In this document: piece by piece, positions 1 through 8,700 of the stretch | How the letters are laid out: each line of letters begins with the position of its first letter | How positions within the stretch are numbered: the first letter of the stretch is position 1 | Assembly: GCF_029433095.1 (NCBI RefSeq) | Contig: NZ_JARNTX010000008.1 | Coordinates: forward strand, 1 to 64,000 | DNA: 64,000 bases | From: Hymenobacter sp. YC55 | GTDB taxonomy: Bacteria > Bacteroidota > Bacteroidia > Cytophagales > Hymenobacteraceae | Direction: 5' to 3' | Program-made: the position numbers and the translations under genes | Notes under the pieces: generated by a model | Seen by the model: only the letters and a program-made list of their open reading frames with translations | Database searches by the model: none | What the model was told of the DNA's origin: nothing

Positions 1-1325
1 CCCAGCGCCGCGCCGCCGGCCGCCGCGCCGCCCGAGGCCACGGCAGCCCCGATGCGCAAGGCCGAGCTGACGAAACTATCCGCCGCGCTGGAACCGACAA
101 TTAAACTGCTCATGTACGGCACCATGATGTACATAATGATGAACACGATGCAGGCCACGGCAAACTTGGTTTGGGCGATGCCCGTCATGTTCATTAGCAT
201 GTTGGCCCCGCTGCTGGTGGATTGCGCGGCCTCGTGGGCCTGGTAAAACACGAATAGGCCGGCAATCACCTGAAAGGCAATGCTCCACATATGAATGCCG
301 ATAAGTGATTGTAGCCAGCTTTTAGCCACTCCCCCGAACCCCGGAATAAAGGAGAAGGCAATAGCGATGGGCCCCGATACGTAGAGAAAAGCCAGCAGAA
401 AGGACTGGATAAACTCCATGATGGCCTGTATCATGCCCGTCATAAAGTCGGTGGCTAATCCGAGCAGAATCTTTTGGGGCGAAAACGCCGCCTGCATATC
501 GGCAAAGGCCGTGCTAATGGACGTAGCTAGCCCGCCCATCAAAGAAGCCCCGTCCTGCGTGCCGCCGCCCGTCTGGCTGGGATTAGGGCCCACCGTACCG
601 GTTGGAGAAGCCTGCTCGGCGGCAGCGTCGCGCATCTGCTTGAGGACAGTGTAGGCCGACGTGTTCTGGCTGCTATCGTTGATGAGTTGGGCCACCCCCC
701 CGATGAGGTTACCCACCTGCGGCACCAGCACGTTGTAGCTAAGCAGGGCGATGTAGAGGAACATCACGCGGAAGATCGGGCCCAGCTCAAATTGCACGGT
801 GCCCGAACTGATAAAGCCCCGCACTACGGTCAGCGCGATGGTGGTAAAGACGAACAACGGGGCCACATACGTCAGCATCGTGTCAAGCACGCGCTGCGCC
901 ATCTGGTAAGCCCCGCTGGAAACGGCCTGGTTGAGGTTGCTGTTGCCGATGTTGCCCAGCGTGGCGGACGGAGCCGACCACGTGCCCAGGGTGTCGCGGA
1001 AAAAGTAACCCCAGCCGAAAAATATCACCAGCCCCCCGACCAGCCATAAAAAGGAGGTGACCGACTCAGGACTGCCACTGAGGAAGTTTTTGGCGACTTT
1101 AAGCAGGGCAATGATGAGGCCGATAGCCATCAGACCCCGTAAAAACACCACGGCAAAGGTCTTGACTGTGCTCATGGTGGCGGCGGGCGTCGCCCCGGCC
1201 CCCTGAGCCAGGGCTGACGTTTGAGCCAGCAGCAACAGCACCCCGGCCAGCAGCAAACCCCGGAACACGGGGGAGCCGCCCAGGGCGCGGCGAAGGGAAG
1301 GCAGATACATAATATAGGAACCCAT
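1..1325 (-). CDS. VirB6/TraJ-like inner-membrane conjugation protein (partial)
   Basis: The frame is open from the ATG at 1325 to the window edge, so the C-terminus is missing; at least 441 residues are present. An in-frame ATG at 1310 is an alternative start. The N-terminus has a signal-like segment ending near ALAQ, followed by a two-helix segment and further long hydrophobic helices. This topology suits the VirB6/TrbL-type channel protein called TraJ in Bacteroidota. It lies downstream of the VirB4 gene on the same strand, as expected in a transfer operon. Residues about 65-105 closely resemble the VirB2-like pilin at 4589-5038, sharing IAL-KVAK-F and WLVGG--IFFG. The family call rests on topology and context. 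Confidence 0.75.
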   Translation of the reverse strand, partial: MGSYIMYLPSLRRALGGSPVFRGLLLAGVLLLLAQTSALAQGAGATPAATMSTVKTFAVVFLRGLMAIGLIIALLKVAKNFLSGSPESVTSFLWLVGGLVIFFGWGYFFRDTLGTWSAPSATLGNIGNSNLNQAVSSGAYQMAQRVLDTMLTYVAPLFVFTTIALTVVRGFISSGTVQFELGPIFRVMFLYIALLSYNVLVPQVGNLIGGVAQLINDSSQNTSAYTVLKQMRDAAAEQASPTGTVGPNPSQTGGGTQDGASLMGGLATSISTAFADMQAAFSPQKILLGLATDFMTGMIQAIMEFIQSFLLAFLYVSGPIAIAFSFIPGFGGVAKSWLQSLIGIHMWSIAFQVIAGLFVFYQAHEAAQSTSSGANMLMNMTGIAQTKFAVACIVFIIMYIMVPYMSSLIVGSSAADSFVSSALRIGAAVASGGAAAGGAAL

Positions 1326-1348
1326 GAGACGAAAAGCAAAAAGGTGAA

Positions 1349-1366
1349 GGGGAGGCCAGCCTCCCC
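1349..1366 (-). terminator. Hairpin between VirB4 and VirB6 genes
   Basis: Arms GGGGAGGC/GCCTCCCC are separated by 2 nt. On the minus strand they are followed by TTCACCTTTTTG. It sits in the 59 bp gap between the VirB4 stop and the VirB6 start. The T-run is interrupted, so it may attenuate or protect the mRNA rather than terminate fully. Confidence 0.45.
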
Positions 1367-1384
1367 ACTGTTGCGGGGCCGGAC

Positions 1385-4060
1385 TTACTGGCCCACGCTT
1401 TCCAGCACGGGGGCTGCCTCTTTGCCGCCCGACTCCACGAAGGCGTCCACGGCAAACTGGAGCTGCTGCTCGTACACGGTCGTGTACAGAGGCAGATGGG
1501 TCACGGGGTCCAGCTTAGGCTGCCCCCGGTGGTCAAGCACGGCCTGGGGACGGGCCCGCTGATAATGCTTGATGAGCTTGTTGAGGTAGTTGCGCTCATC
1601 CGGCCGCGAAGAGAGGATGGCGTTCAACTGAGGCGAGGCTTCGAGGGCGAATATGGTGGCGGTCTGCCCCTGCTTGATAAAGAACTCGCGGTAGTCGGTG
1701 CCGCTGCGGATAGAGCCGATAAGGGCCATATCCTGGGGCGTGAAGCCCAACGGGTTCTGCAACCGCTCGCGGGTGGAATCCGAGCTGTGGCGCAGGATGA
1801 TTTTGGTGGCCGAGTTGTCAATCAGCGCCGTGCCGATGGGCGAGGCCAAAATCTCGGTGATTCCTTGGGTGATTATCCCTATCGACCCTTTCGTTTTTCG
1901 GATGGTGCGGTACATATTCTCGATGAAGTCCTGCAAGGTGCCCGAGAGCATACTCCAGGCTTCGTCCATGAGAATGTACTTCACGTCGTCGGGGAAGCGG
2001 CGGAACAAATCCAGGCTCAACTCGGTGATGAGCATGGCTACTACCGGGTAAAGCGTTGGGTCGCCTTTAACCCGGGCCATGTCGAAGCAGATAAGCGGGT
2101 ACTCGCTCAAATCCACGTCACGCTTGGCGTTCAGCACTTTCTCGTACCGGCCGCCCGCGGCGTATTCTCCCACGATAAGGAAGAACTCGTTCATCTGCAC
2201 GTAGGCAATATCCTTTAGGTATTGCTCGCGGTTAATCAGGAATTCGGAATCTTCCTTTTGGGCTACGTCCAGTTGCTCGACCGGACGCAGCAGCAGCTCG
2301 TGGGCTGCCCGCACGTACTGGTAAAAGGAGTCCATGCCAGGAAACTCCTCGTCGCGGTGGCCAATCGAGTCCTTGGCATTGAGGTAGGCGTAGTAATCCT
2401 TGAGGTAACGCGCCAACACCACGGTTTCCGAGCGCGACAGGGTTCCGGCGGCCTTCCAGAGGGTGCCCAGTAGCGAGAGGTGAAACGTCACCTTTTCGTC
2501 GGGGTACAACCAGTGCTGATTGACTGGATTGCGCGGCAAGAAGAAAGGGTTAAATTCAATCGGGTTCTGCGGGTCGTACTCGAAGTACGTGTTAATGAAA
2601 TCATTGCCCGTGAGCGCCTGGCACACGTTGCGGTAGGAGCCGCCCACGTCGATAATGATCTGCCGCGCCTTGTTCTCGAACCGCTGAATGATGAAGTTGC
2701 CCATCGTGTACGACTTACCCGAACCCGAAGGGCCGATGGTCAACGAGTTTTGGTTGTCCTGGGACATATCAAAAAGGTTGACTCGTTTCAGGTTGCGGAA
2801 ACGGTCACAGACGTACTCGCCGGTGCGGGTGCTGCGGTAGGATTGCGTCCAGTGGAAGTAACAGGCCGCCCGGTCAGTTGTCGTTGGAATCCAGCGGTCA
2901 GGCACCTGATAGCCATTGCCCGGCAGCGAGCCGAAGAAAAGCGGCAGCGTAAGCCAGCTTTCCACCGCCGCTTCCGAGGAATAGAGCGAGCGCAGAGCAG
3001 AGCTGGCCAGTTCAATGTTTTGCTTGCGCAGCTTATCGGACGTTTCCCATACCAACACCGAGGCGTGCAGCAAACAGAGCTGCTTGCCTTCGGCCCGTAC
3101 TTCGGCCGAAAACAACTCAATCTCCGCCATGCGGATTTCGTTGTCCTGGGTGGCGAATTTGCTCAGGCCCTTGTTCAGCCGGCGGTCGAGGTCGAGGTCG
3201 GCTAGCGCGGCTTTGGTGTCCTGAATCTGAATGGACTGCGTAAAAATATGGGGCACCAGCAAAAAGTTGGTGAGCGGATACACCATTGGCGACACCACGC
3301 CATAAGAGTTGGTGACGCAAGGATGAACTTCGGAACCCTGGCCAACCATGCTGATGCAGGACAGTTTCTGCTCACCCACGGCAATCGTGCCGGTATCGTT
3401 GAGCATTTCGCGCTCGTAATGCTGCGGTTGCGAATCAAACTCCAGATTCATGAATTGCAGGTAGAGCAACCGTATCTGATTTTCGTCCATCCGGGTGAGG
3501 CGCACGTCGGGAAGGGCCCGCAGCGCTTCCATAAACTCGGAAGCGTAGCGCTCAGCTTCGGCCAGAGAGGCCGAAACGGACGCAAAAACGCTGTCCGGCA
3601 GCGCATCTTCGGCCTTGTTGATTAGGGCGTTGAGGCCGGAAGTAGGGCGCGGTGTTTTAAGCTTGGTGTTGGTGTTCAGGTTGCCGTCCTTTTTGACCGG
3701 CAACGGGGCAAAGCTCAAGAAGATATAGCCATTGTAGTAAAGCACCAGCCGGTTGCCGAAGTAGTCGCCCATTCGCTGGGTGAAATACTGACCGGGTGAG
3801 GGCGGGTGAACATAGGGGCGGTCGTAATACACGTCCGTCTTTTGCACCACGCAGCCTACGGGCAGGTTTTTAAGGGCGGTCTGGAAACCAACCCAAGCGG
3901 AGGCAAAGTCGTCCTGGTCCCAGCGCTCCATTTCGGCGGCTTCAACCTTGAAACCGACCGCTACGCGGCCGTCCTTGAAAATGACTTTGTTTTCCTCATA
4001 AGAATAGACGGGGAAAGCGTCGTGGAGGGAGGCCATTTTGCCGGCTTTACTTTTTAGCAT
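1385..4060 (-). CDS. traG: VirB4-family conjugation ATPase (Bacteroidota TraG type)
   Basis: An 891-residue cytoplasmic ATPase that would power assembly and substrate transfer by the type IV secretion machine. The Walker A motif GPSGSGKS has its lysine at residue 449. Walker B reads YILMDEAW with Asp699-Glu700. The N-terminal domain (SYEENKVIFKDGRVAVGF, LPVGCVVQKTDVYY) matches Bacteroidota TraG proteins. The ATG at 4060 was preferred over one at 4093 because the extra 11 residues are non-conserved; 4036 is also possible. It lies 51 bp downstream of the VirB3-like gene and upstream of the VirB6-like gene, giving the order VirB3-VirB4-VirB6. The length is usual for the family. Confidence 0.93.
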   Translation of the reverse strand: MLKSKAGKMASLHDAFPVYSYEENKVIFKDGRVAVGFKVEAAEMERWDQDDFASAWVGFQTALKNLPVGCVVQKTDVYYDRPYVHPPSPGQYFTQRMGDYFGNRLVLYYNGYIFLSFAPLPVKKDGNLNTNTKLKTPRPTSGLNALINKAEDALPDSVFASVSASLAEAERYASEFMEALRALPDVRLTRMDENQIRLLYLQFMNLEFDSQPQHYEREMLNDTGTIAVGEQKLSCISMVGQGSEVHPCVTNSYGVVSPMVYPLTNFLLVPHIFTQSIQIQDTKAALADLDLDRRLNKGLSKFATQDNEIRMAEIELFSAEVRAEGKQLCLLHASVLVWETSDKLRKQNIELASSALRSLYSSEAAVESWLTLPLFFGSLPGNGYQVPDRWIPTTTDRAACYFHWTQSYRSTRTGEYVCDRFRNLKRVNLFDMSQDNQNSLTIGPSGSGKSYTMGNFIIQRFENKARQIIIDVGGSYRNVCQALTGNDFINTYFEYDPQNPIEFNPFFLPRNPVNQHWLYPDEKVTFHLSLLGTLWKAAGTLSRSETVVLARYLKDYYAYLNAKDSIGHRDEEFPGMDSFYQYVRAAHELLLRPVEQLDVAQKEDSEFLINREQYLKDIAYVQMNEFFLIVGEYAAGGRYEKVLNAKRDVDLSEYPLICFDMARVKGDPTLYPVVAMLITELSLDLFRRFPDDVKYILMDEAWSMLSGTLQDFIENMYRTIRKTKGSIGIITQGITEILASPIGTALIDNSATKIILRHSSDSTRERLQNPLGFTPQDMALIGSIRSGTDYREFFIKQGQTATIFALEASPQLNAILSSRPDERNYLNKLIKHYQRARPQAVLDHRGQPKLDPVTHLPLYTTVYEQQLQFAVDAFVESGGKEAAPVLESVGQ

Positions 4061-4111
4061 GGGGATAGGGACTATGAAAGTGACGGGCACCAACGGAGCC
4101 CGGAGGGAACG

Positions 4112-4492
4112 CTACTTTTTCTTGGTGGCCTTCGTGGTCTTAGTGGCCCTAGTGGTCTTGCTAGCCTTGGTGGCTGCGGCGGCCAGCTTGGCTTTGGCTT
4201 TGACATTGCGGGGCAAACCCAGCGAGAGCCGCTTGGGCTGGCGGAGGTGGTAGCTGACGAAGCCCATTGCAAAACCCGGGGGGCGATGCTTAGCCAAGTA
4301 TTTGAACATCAGAAACAGGCCCACCGAAACGACAATAAGCAGCACGTACACAATCCAGTGTAGGTCCATGACCATGCCGAGCAGGCCCACCAAAATGGCA
4401 CCCACGATAATGAAGCCCATCACTATAAAAAGGTTGTTAATGTCGATTCCCAGCACCTGGGAGGGCTGTTCGATACTTTTGTATGTGCGCAT
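4112..4492 (-). CDS. VirB3-like (TraF-type) conjugation membrane protein
   Basis: A 126-residue protein with two adjacent hydrophobic helices (about residues 22-40 and 44-62). A basic region follows, then a low-complexity Lys/Ala/Thr tail (ATKASKTTRATKTTK). The small two-helix architecture directly upstream of VirB4 is typical of VirB3/TraF proteins, which anchor the ATPase at the inner membrane. The start codon lies inside a copy of the dispersed palindromic element (4484-4502), so the mRNA may be leaderless or nearly so. The Lys/Thr tail looks like simple-sequence expansion. Confidence 0.75.
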   Translation of the reverse strand: MRTYKSIEQPSQVLGIDINNLFIVMGFIIVGAILVGLLGMVMDLHWIVYVLLIVVSVGLFLMFKYLAKHRPPGFAMGFVSYHLRQPKRLSLGLPRNVKAKAKLAAAATKASKTTRATKTTKATKKK

Positions 4493-4502
4493 ATAGGTAC
4501 AA
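4484..4502 (-). promoter_or_regulatory. Palindromic element overlapping the VirB3-like start
   Basis: On the minus strand it reads TTGTACCTATATGCGCACA and contains the ATG at 4492. It is the only copy that includes a start codon. Confidence 0.5.
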
Positions 4503-4531
4503 GGTAGGAGTAAATTCTTAAAGTGAAAGGC

Positions 4532-4565
4532 AAAAAAAACGGGACGGCACTGCTGCCGTCCCGTT
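4532..4565 (-). terminator. Intrinsic terminator after the VirB2-like pilin gene
   Basis: Perfect 12 bp arms AACGGGACGGCA/TGCCGTCCCGTT flank a 4 nt loop. On the minus strand they are followed by a run of eight T. It should reduce read-through from the pilin gene into virB3-virB4, so pilin can be made in excess over the rest of the apparatus. Confidence 0.85.
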
Positions 4566-4588
4566 CGTATTCACGCACGCGAGAATTT

Positions 4589-5038
4589 CTATTGGCCAAG
4601 CAGGCCGTCGGCCGTGCCACCACCAGCTGCACCACCGCCCACGAGCGAGGTTTTCAGAGCCGAGAAGCCGAAGAAAATGAGGACGCCGCCCACTAGCCAC
4701 ATGAGCGAGGTCATTGCGTCGGGCTCGCCGCCCATAAATTTTTTGGCCACTTTGACCAGGGCGATTACGAGGAACACGGCGAAGATGCCCTGCGCTACAG
4801 TGAACACCAGCGACTTCAAGGAAGTAACTGCCGCCTGGGTGGTAGCCACGCTCTGAGCAGTGGAAGTGTGAGCCACTGCGGCGCTCAAAAACAGGGCGGT
4901 AAAAATGCGCTGATCCCACTTGCTCAATTGAGCACCGGGAGTAGCGAAAGATGCCATGCCCAGGCCGATGTGGCGTGCCACCAAAGCCTTGGTTTTTTGC
5001 CCGATACGACGGGCAGAATTGCTAAAAGAGCTTTTCAT
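4589..5038 (-). CDS. VirB2-like conjugative pilin (TraE type)
   Basis: A 149-residue prepilin. A long basic leader (ARRIGQKTKALVARHIG) and a hydrophobic segment end near AHTSTAQ, a plausible signal cleavage site. The mature part has two hydrophobic helices around KVAKKFMGGEP, then a Gly-rich tail. This matches the DUF4134/TraE family of Bacteroidota pilins. The ATG at 5038 gives the natural leader. A terminator follows the gene and a palindromic element lies 46 bp upstream. The helix-loop-helix is clearly paralogous to the N-terminus of the VirB6-like protein at 1-1325. Confidence 0.82.
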   Translation of the reverse strand: MKSSFSNSARRIGQKTKALVARHIGLGMASFATPGAQLSKWDQRIFTALFLSAAVAHTSTAQSVATTQAAVTSLKSLVFTVAQGIFAVFLVIALVKVAKKFMGGEPDAMTSLMWLVGGVLIFFGFSALKTSLVGGGAAGGGTADGLLGQ

Positions 5039-5083
5039 AAAAGGGGGTTGAAAAATGGGAAGAAAAAAAGAAAGATGGCAATC

Positions 5084-5102
5084 TTGTTCGTATATACGCA
5101 CA
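5084..5102 (+). promoter_or_regulatory. Palindromic element upstream of pilin gene
   Basis: On plus it reads TTGTTCGTATATACGCACA, with TGTGCGTA nearer the divergently read pilin start at 5038. The orientation is opposite to most copies, as expected for a symmetric protein-binding site. Confidence 0.55.
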
Positions 5103-5230
5103 GTGGTAATCAAAATAAACTACGACGTTCCAACTAGTTCGGATTGTAGTAGATATGGCTGAAAAAACCCTGCGCCCTTCGCAAATATAGGTGAAGCGGC
5201 TAATTTTCAATAACCCGTGAAAATTATTTT

Positions 5231-5533
5231 TTAACGTCTGTGCGGCGAACGGGCTTCTTCGGGATGGAGCTTGATGTAGACTTTCAGCAGGTGTTCTTCT
5301 TCAACTGTAGGCTTAGCCATGTTGCGCGTCAGGTAATACTGACGAGGCCGCAAAGAACGATGGTTTTGCCCTTTTTTAGGTGGTTTTAGCTCCGCCAGCC
5401 GCGCCAGCTGAGCGGCCTTTTGTGTCTCTTTACGCACTTTAATCCAGAAGGCCAGGCCCGCCAGAGTGAAAAAGCAAGCCAGTATAAGTGGAACTACCAG
5501 CTGGTTGAAAGTAAGAGTGGAAAGCATAGCCAA
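5231..5533 (-). CDS. Small single-pass membrane protein, unknown
   Basis: A 100-residue protein with one N-terminal hydrophobic helix (about residues 8-28), then a basic cytoplasmic-like region (KKGQNHRSLRPRQYY). It is the first gene of the minus-strand transfer cluster, 192 bp before the pilin gene, so a transfer-related role is possible but the family is not recognised. An ATG at 5527 is an alternative start. A palindromic element lies about 60 bp upstream. Confidence 0.6.
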   Translation of the reverse strand: MAMLSTLTFNQLVVPLILACFFTLAGLAFWIKVRKETQKAAQLARLAELKPPKKGQNHRSLRPRQYYLTRNMAKPTVEEEHLLKVYIKLHPEEARSPHRR

Positions 5534-5591
5534 TAGGAAAAGAAAAAAATTGGACAGGGACGGGGCGAGCGCGCAGGCTTTTACAAATCTA

Positions 5592-5611
5592 CGTGCTTAT
5601 ATGCACACAAG
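5592..5611 (-). promoter_or_regulatory. Palindromic element upstream of 5231-5533
   Basis: Minus strand TTGTGTGCATATAAGCACG; the core GTGCTTATATGCAC is almost symmetric. With the copy at 5682 it fills the divergent region between the transfer cluster and the giant gene. Confidence 0.6.
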
Positions 5612-5681
5612 CATTGCCCACCCGGAACACGCGCTTATATTGGGATCAACCGAGGGTTTTTTGGGCCTTGCTACGCCCGCC

Positions 5682-5700
5682 TGTGTGCCTATATACGCAC
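5682..5700 (+). promoter_or_regulatory. Palindromic element upstream of the giant gene
   Basis: TGTGTGCCTATATACGCAC, ending 45 bp before the ATG at 5746. Confidence 0.65.
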
Positions 5701-5701
5701 T

Positions 5702-5717
5702 TCCCCACTGCCTTTTT
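5702..5717 (+). repeat. CCCACTGCC leader element, giant gene
   Basis: TCCCCACTGCCTTTTT lies directly after the palindromic element and 28 bp before the ATG. It is the longest spacing to a start codon among the forward copies. Confidence 0.55.
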
Positions 5718-5745
5718 CTCCTCATACCGTTTTTCCCCTTTCCCA

Positions 5746-8700
5746 ATGGCAAAAATTGACCGTTTCCGCTCCCCCGAGGAAGCCGAAAGACTGGCTGAAC
5801 TTAAACGTGGCGTTGACTTAGGGGCCTTGGCCACCGAGCGCTACGGTTATACCCTTAGCGACAGAACCCGCGATGGAGGCTTCACGCTCCGCAACGAAGC
5901 CAGTGGTGGAGGCGACCGCATCACCGTTAAAATGGCCCCCGAAGGGTATCATATGTACCACAACCACAACGACAACCGCGATTCAGGGTCGGTAGTGGAT
6001 TTCTTGCAGCACCGCCATCCCGACAGCAATTTGGGTCAGGTAAAGGGGATGCTCCAGGAAATGGTGCCCGGAGCAAAGGCTGCCCTCGACTACGAGAAGT
6101 ACGCGGCCCAGCAGGTTCAGAAGGCTCCCGGGGCCGCCGATGCGCGCTATGAGTCGCTACCGGCTTCCGAGCGCCGCGCCGCGATGGTGAACGAAACCAC
6201 CGGCAACCGTGGGGGCGTGGGCCAACCGCCGTTGGTACTCACCGACAATTCCTACTTACTGGAGCGCGGCCTGACCAAGGATACAGTCAGCGACCCAGCG
6301 TTCAAAAACCGCATATTCACTGACCAGCACCCCGAGCGTCAGGAGCGGCTGGGTACGCCGCAACACAACGTGGGCTTTCCCTTCTACAATGAAAAGGGCA
6401 TTCAGAGCTATGAGCTACGCAACCGTGCCCCCGAAGGCGAAACCGACTCCTTCAAAATGATGATGAAGGCCCCCGGCGATGCGTTCGGGGCCAAAAACGG
6501 CGTGTGGAGCAGCGACCTGACAGCGGGCCGAGGCGTCCCGACCGAGCGCATGAATATTGGCGAGTCGCCCATCGACATGATGAGCAAGTTCCAGAAAGAG
6601 AAGGAAGCCGCCACTGCAAGCGGCCAGGAACTACCCAATTCTCGCTACGTAGCCACCGGCGGTACTCCCTCCATTGAGCAGAAAGCTATTATTCAGGCCA
6701 TCATTGACCGGGAGCAGCCCAAGCAGGTTATTCTCACCAACGACAACGACGCGGCCGGGCAAGCCTTCAACATTCGGTACTTAAATGACTTGCGCCCGCC
6801 CCTAACGGGCCTGAGCCCCGAGCAGCAGCAGGACGCAGCCCAGGCCCGGGAGCGCACCACTTGGATTGCCGGTGATAATGGTAAGAAAGGGGAGGACAAG
6901 CTCCTCACCATGACTATCACGCTGCGCAACGATGTTCCACCGTTACCAGGCTCCGGGCTAAACGGGCCGGACGGCGGAACGGTCGAGCGGGATACCGCGG
7001 GCAGCATTCGTGAGGGCCGCAAGTTTGTGGAAGAACTCCGCAACAAGGCCGAAGCCCGGGGCCTTCCTTCGGAGGAGCCGGAAGTAACGAACGGCATAGG
7101 TCTGAATATGCGGCGTAATGCCCCCGGCCAGACGGAAGTTGTTATACGGGTAAACCCGGCTCAGGCACCTGAGTTGATAGACCTTGCCCGCGAATTGCGC
7201 CGGGACCGGGAGCAGTATATGCCCGAGGCCGCCCGTACCCCCGAAAACTACTTCGTAGTGGAAAAGGCCAACGGTAAAGACTACAACCAGGATATTCTGC
7301 AAGGTCGGGCCGATGCCCAACTGGAGGCCGCTCGCCGCGAAGCCGGCTTTACGGTAGCCCCGGAAGTGGCCCCAGTGATAGCGCCCGTAGCGGCCGCCAT
7401 AGTGCCCGAAGTGGCCCTGGAGCGGGCCCAGCTGCGCGTGAGCGACGCCGAGCCCCTACCAGCCGGCGTGCAGCCCCCGGACGACCGTTTCCGCTCGCTG
7501 GCCCAGGAGGTTCGTAGCGCCCTAGAGGAATCCGGTTTGCAGGTGGCTACCTCGCCGGTCCCTGGTGCTACCGGCACCCTAGCAAAGACGTACTTGGAAT
7601 TTGAGTACGTTCCCAATTCACCACAGGGTCTGTCAGCGCAGCAAATCGTAGCTGACGTGCAGGCCAACGCCCCCGGCCGCGTAGATGCCGCGGGCATTGA
7701 ACCCGCTGCGGAAGGCCGGGCCCAGTCCCGCTTTCACTTAGGCCTGACCCTGGATTACGCGCCGGTTGCGCTCCAAACCAGCCCAGAAGCCAGCCCCGTG
7801 CTCGAAGCCCGGTTGCAGGCCGCCGATTTAAACGTATTGCCCACCCAGGTTAACAATGAACCCGGTTTCGTAGTAGTGCTGGACCGTAGCAACGCCTTGC
7901 AGGCTGCGGCACTGGAGCACGTCGTTCAGCTGCACGAAAAAGAGAACGTAGCGCCCCTCACCGTGCTGCAATCGGAGGCTACGGTAACCGACCGTCAGCA
8001 GGGAGTAGCTGCCTATTACGACCCCGAGCGAGGTGCCAACACCCAGCCCCCGGCCCTTACAGCTTTCGTACTAGCCAACCAGCCCGAGGCCGGAGTGGAG
8101 GAGCGCCTCACCAAAGCCGGAGCCAGCGTAGAACAACTGTTCCAATCCGAAGCCGCCAAAGAAGTGAATGCCCCCTTGCAGGTGCGCATAGGCTTCCCAT
8201 TAGACCAACCCGAAGTGGTGGCCAACGTCAGCCGGATACTGGAGCAGGTTGAACTAACGGGCGAAACCCGCTGGGACCGTGAGGCCCGCGAGCAGCTGAC
8301 CTTGCGGCAGCCGGAACGCACCGTAGAAGCGGCCGCCGTACCCACCCCGGAAATAATTGATGTGCTTGAGCGCTTCAACCCCGACCCGGATAAAAACTAC
8401 GCGAAGCTGGGCTACCCTGGCTCTGCGACGGCCGCCGTAGGCTATCCCGGAACTGAGGAAGCCTTCACGCAACGCCTAGTAGAAGCCGGCGCTACCCTGA
8501 TTGAGCGCCCAGTAACAGAGCTGGCCCCGGCCGGTACCCAGTCCATTGCCTACCCACTCGACCAACCCGAGGTGGTAGCCCGCGTGAGCGGGGTGCTGGA
8601 CGAAATCGACAGCGCGGCCAAGGCCCGCACCGCCAACGTCGGTGCCGAAGCTGGCCCGGTTGGCGTGTTCGAGGACTCTGCTTACCGCGAAACGCGCCAG

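Noticed and set aside
1..5533. Long plus-strand open frames opposite the transfer genes (for example around 1496-2218 and 2480-3205)
   Set aside because: They mirror GC-rich antisense codon structure of the VirB4 gene, have no element upstream and show no protein family.
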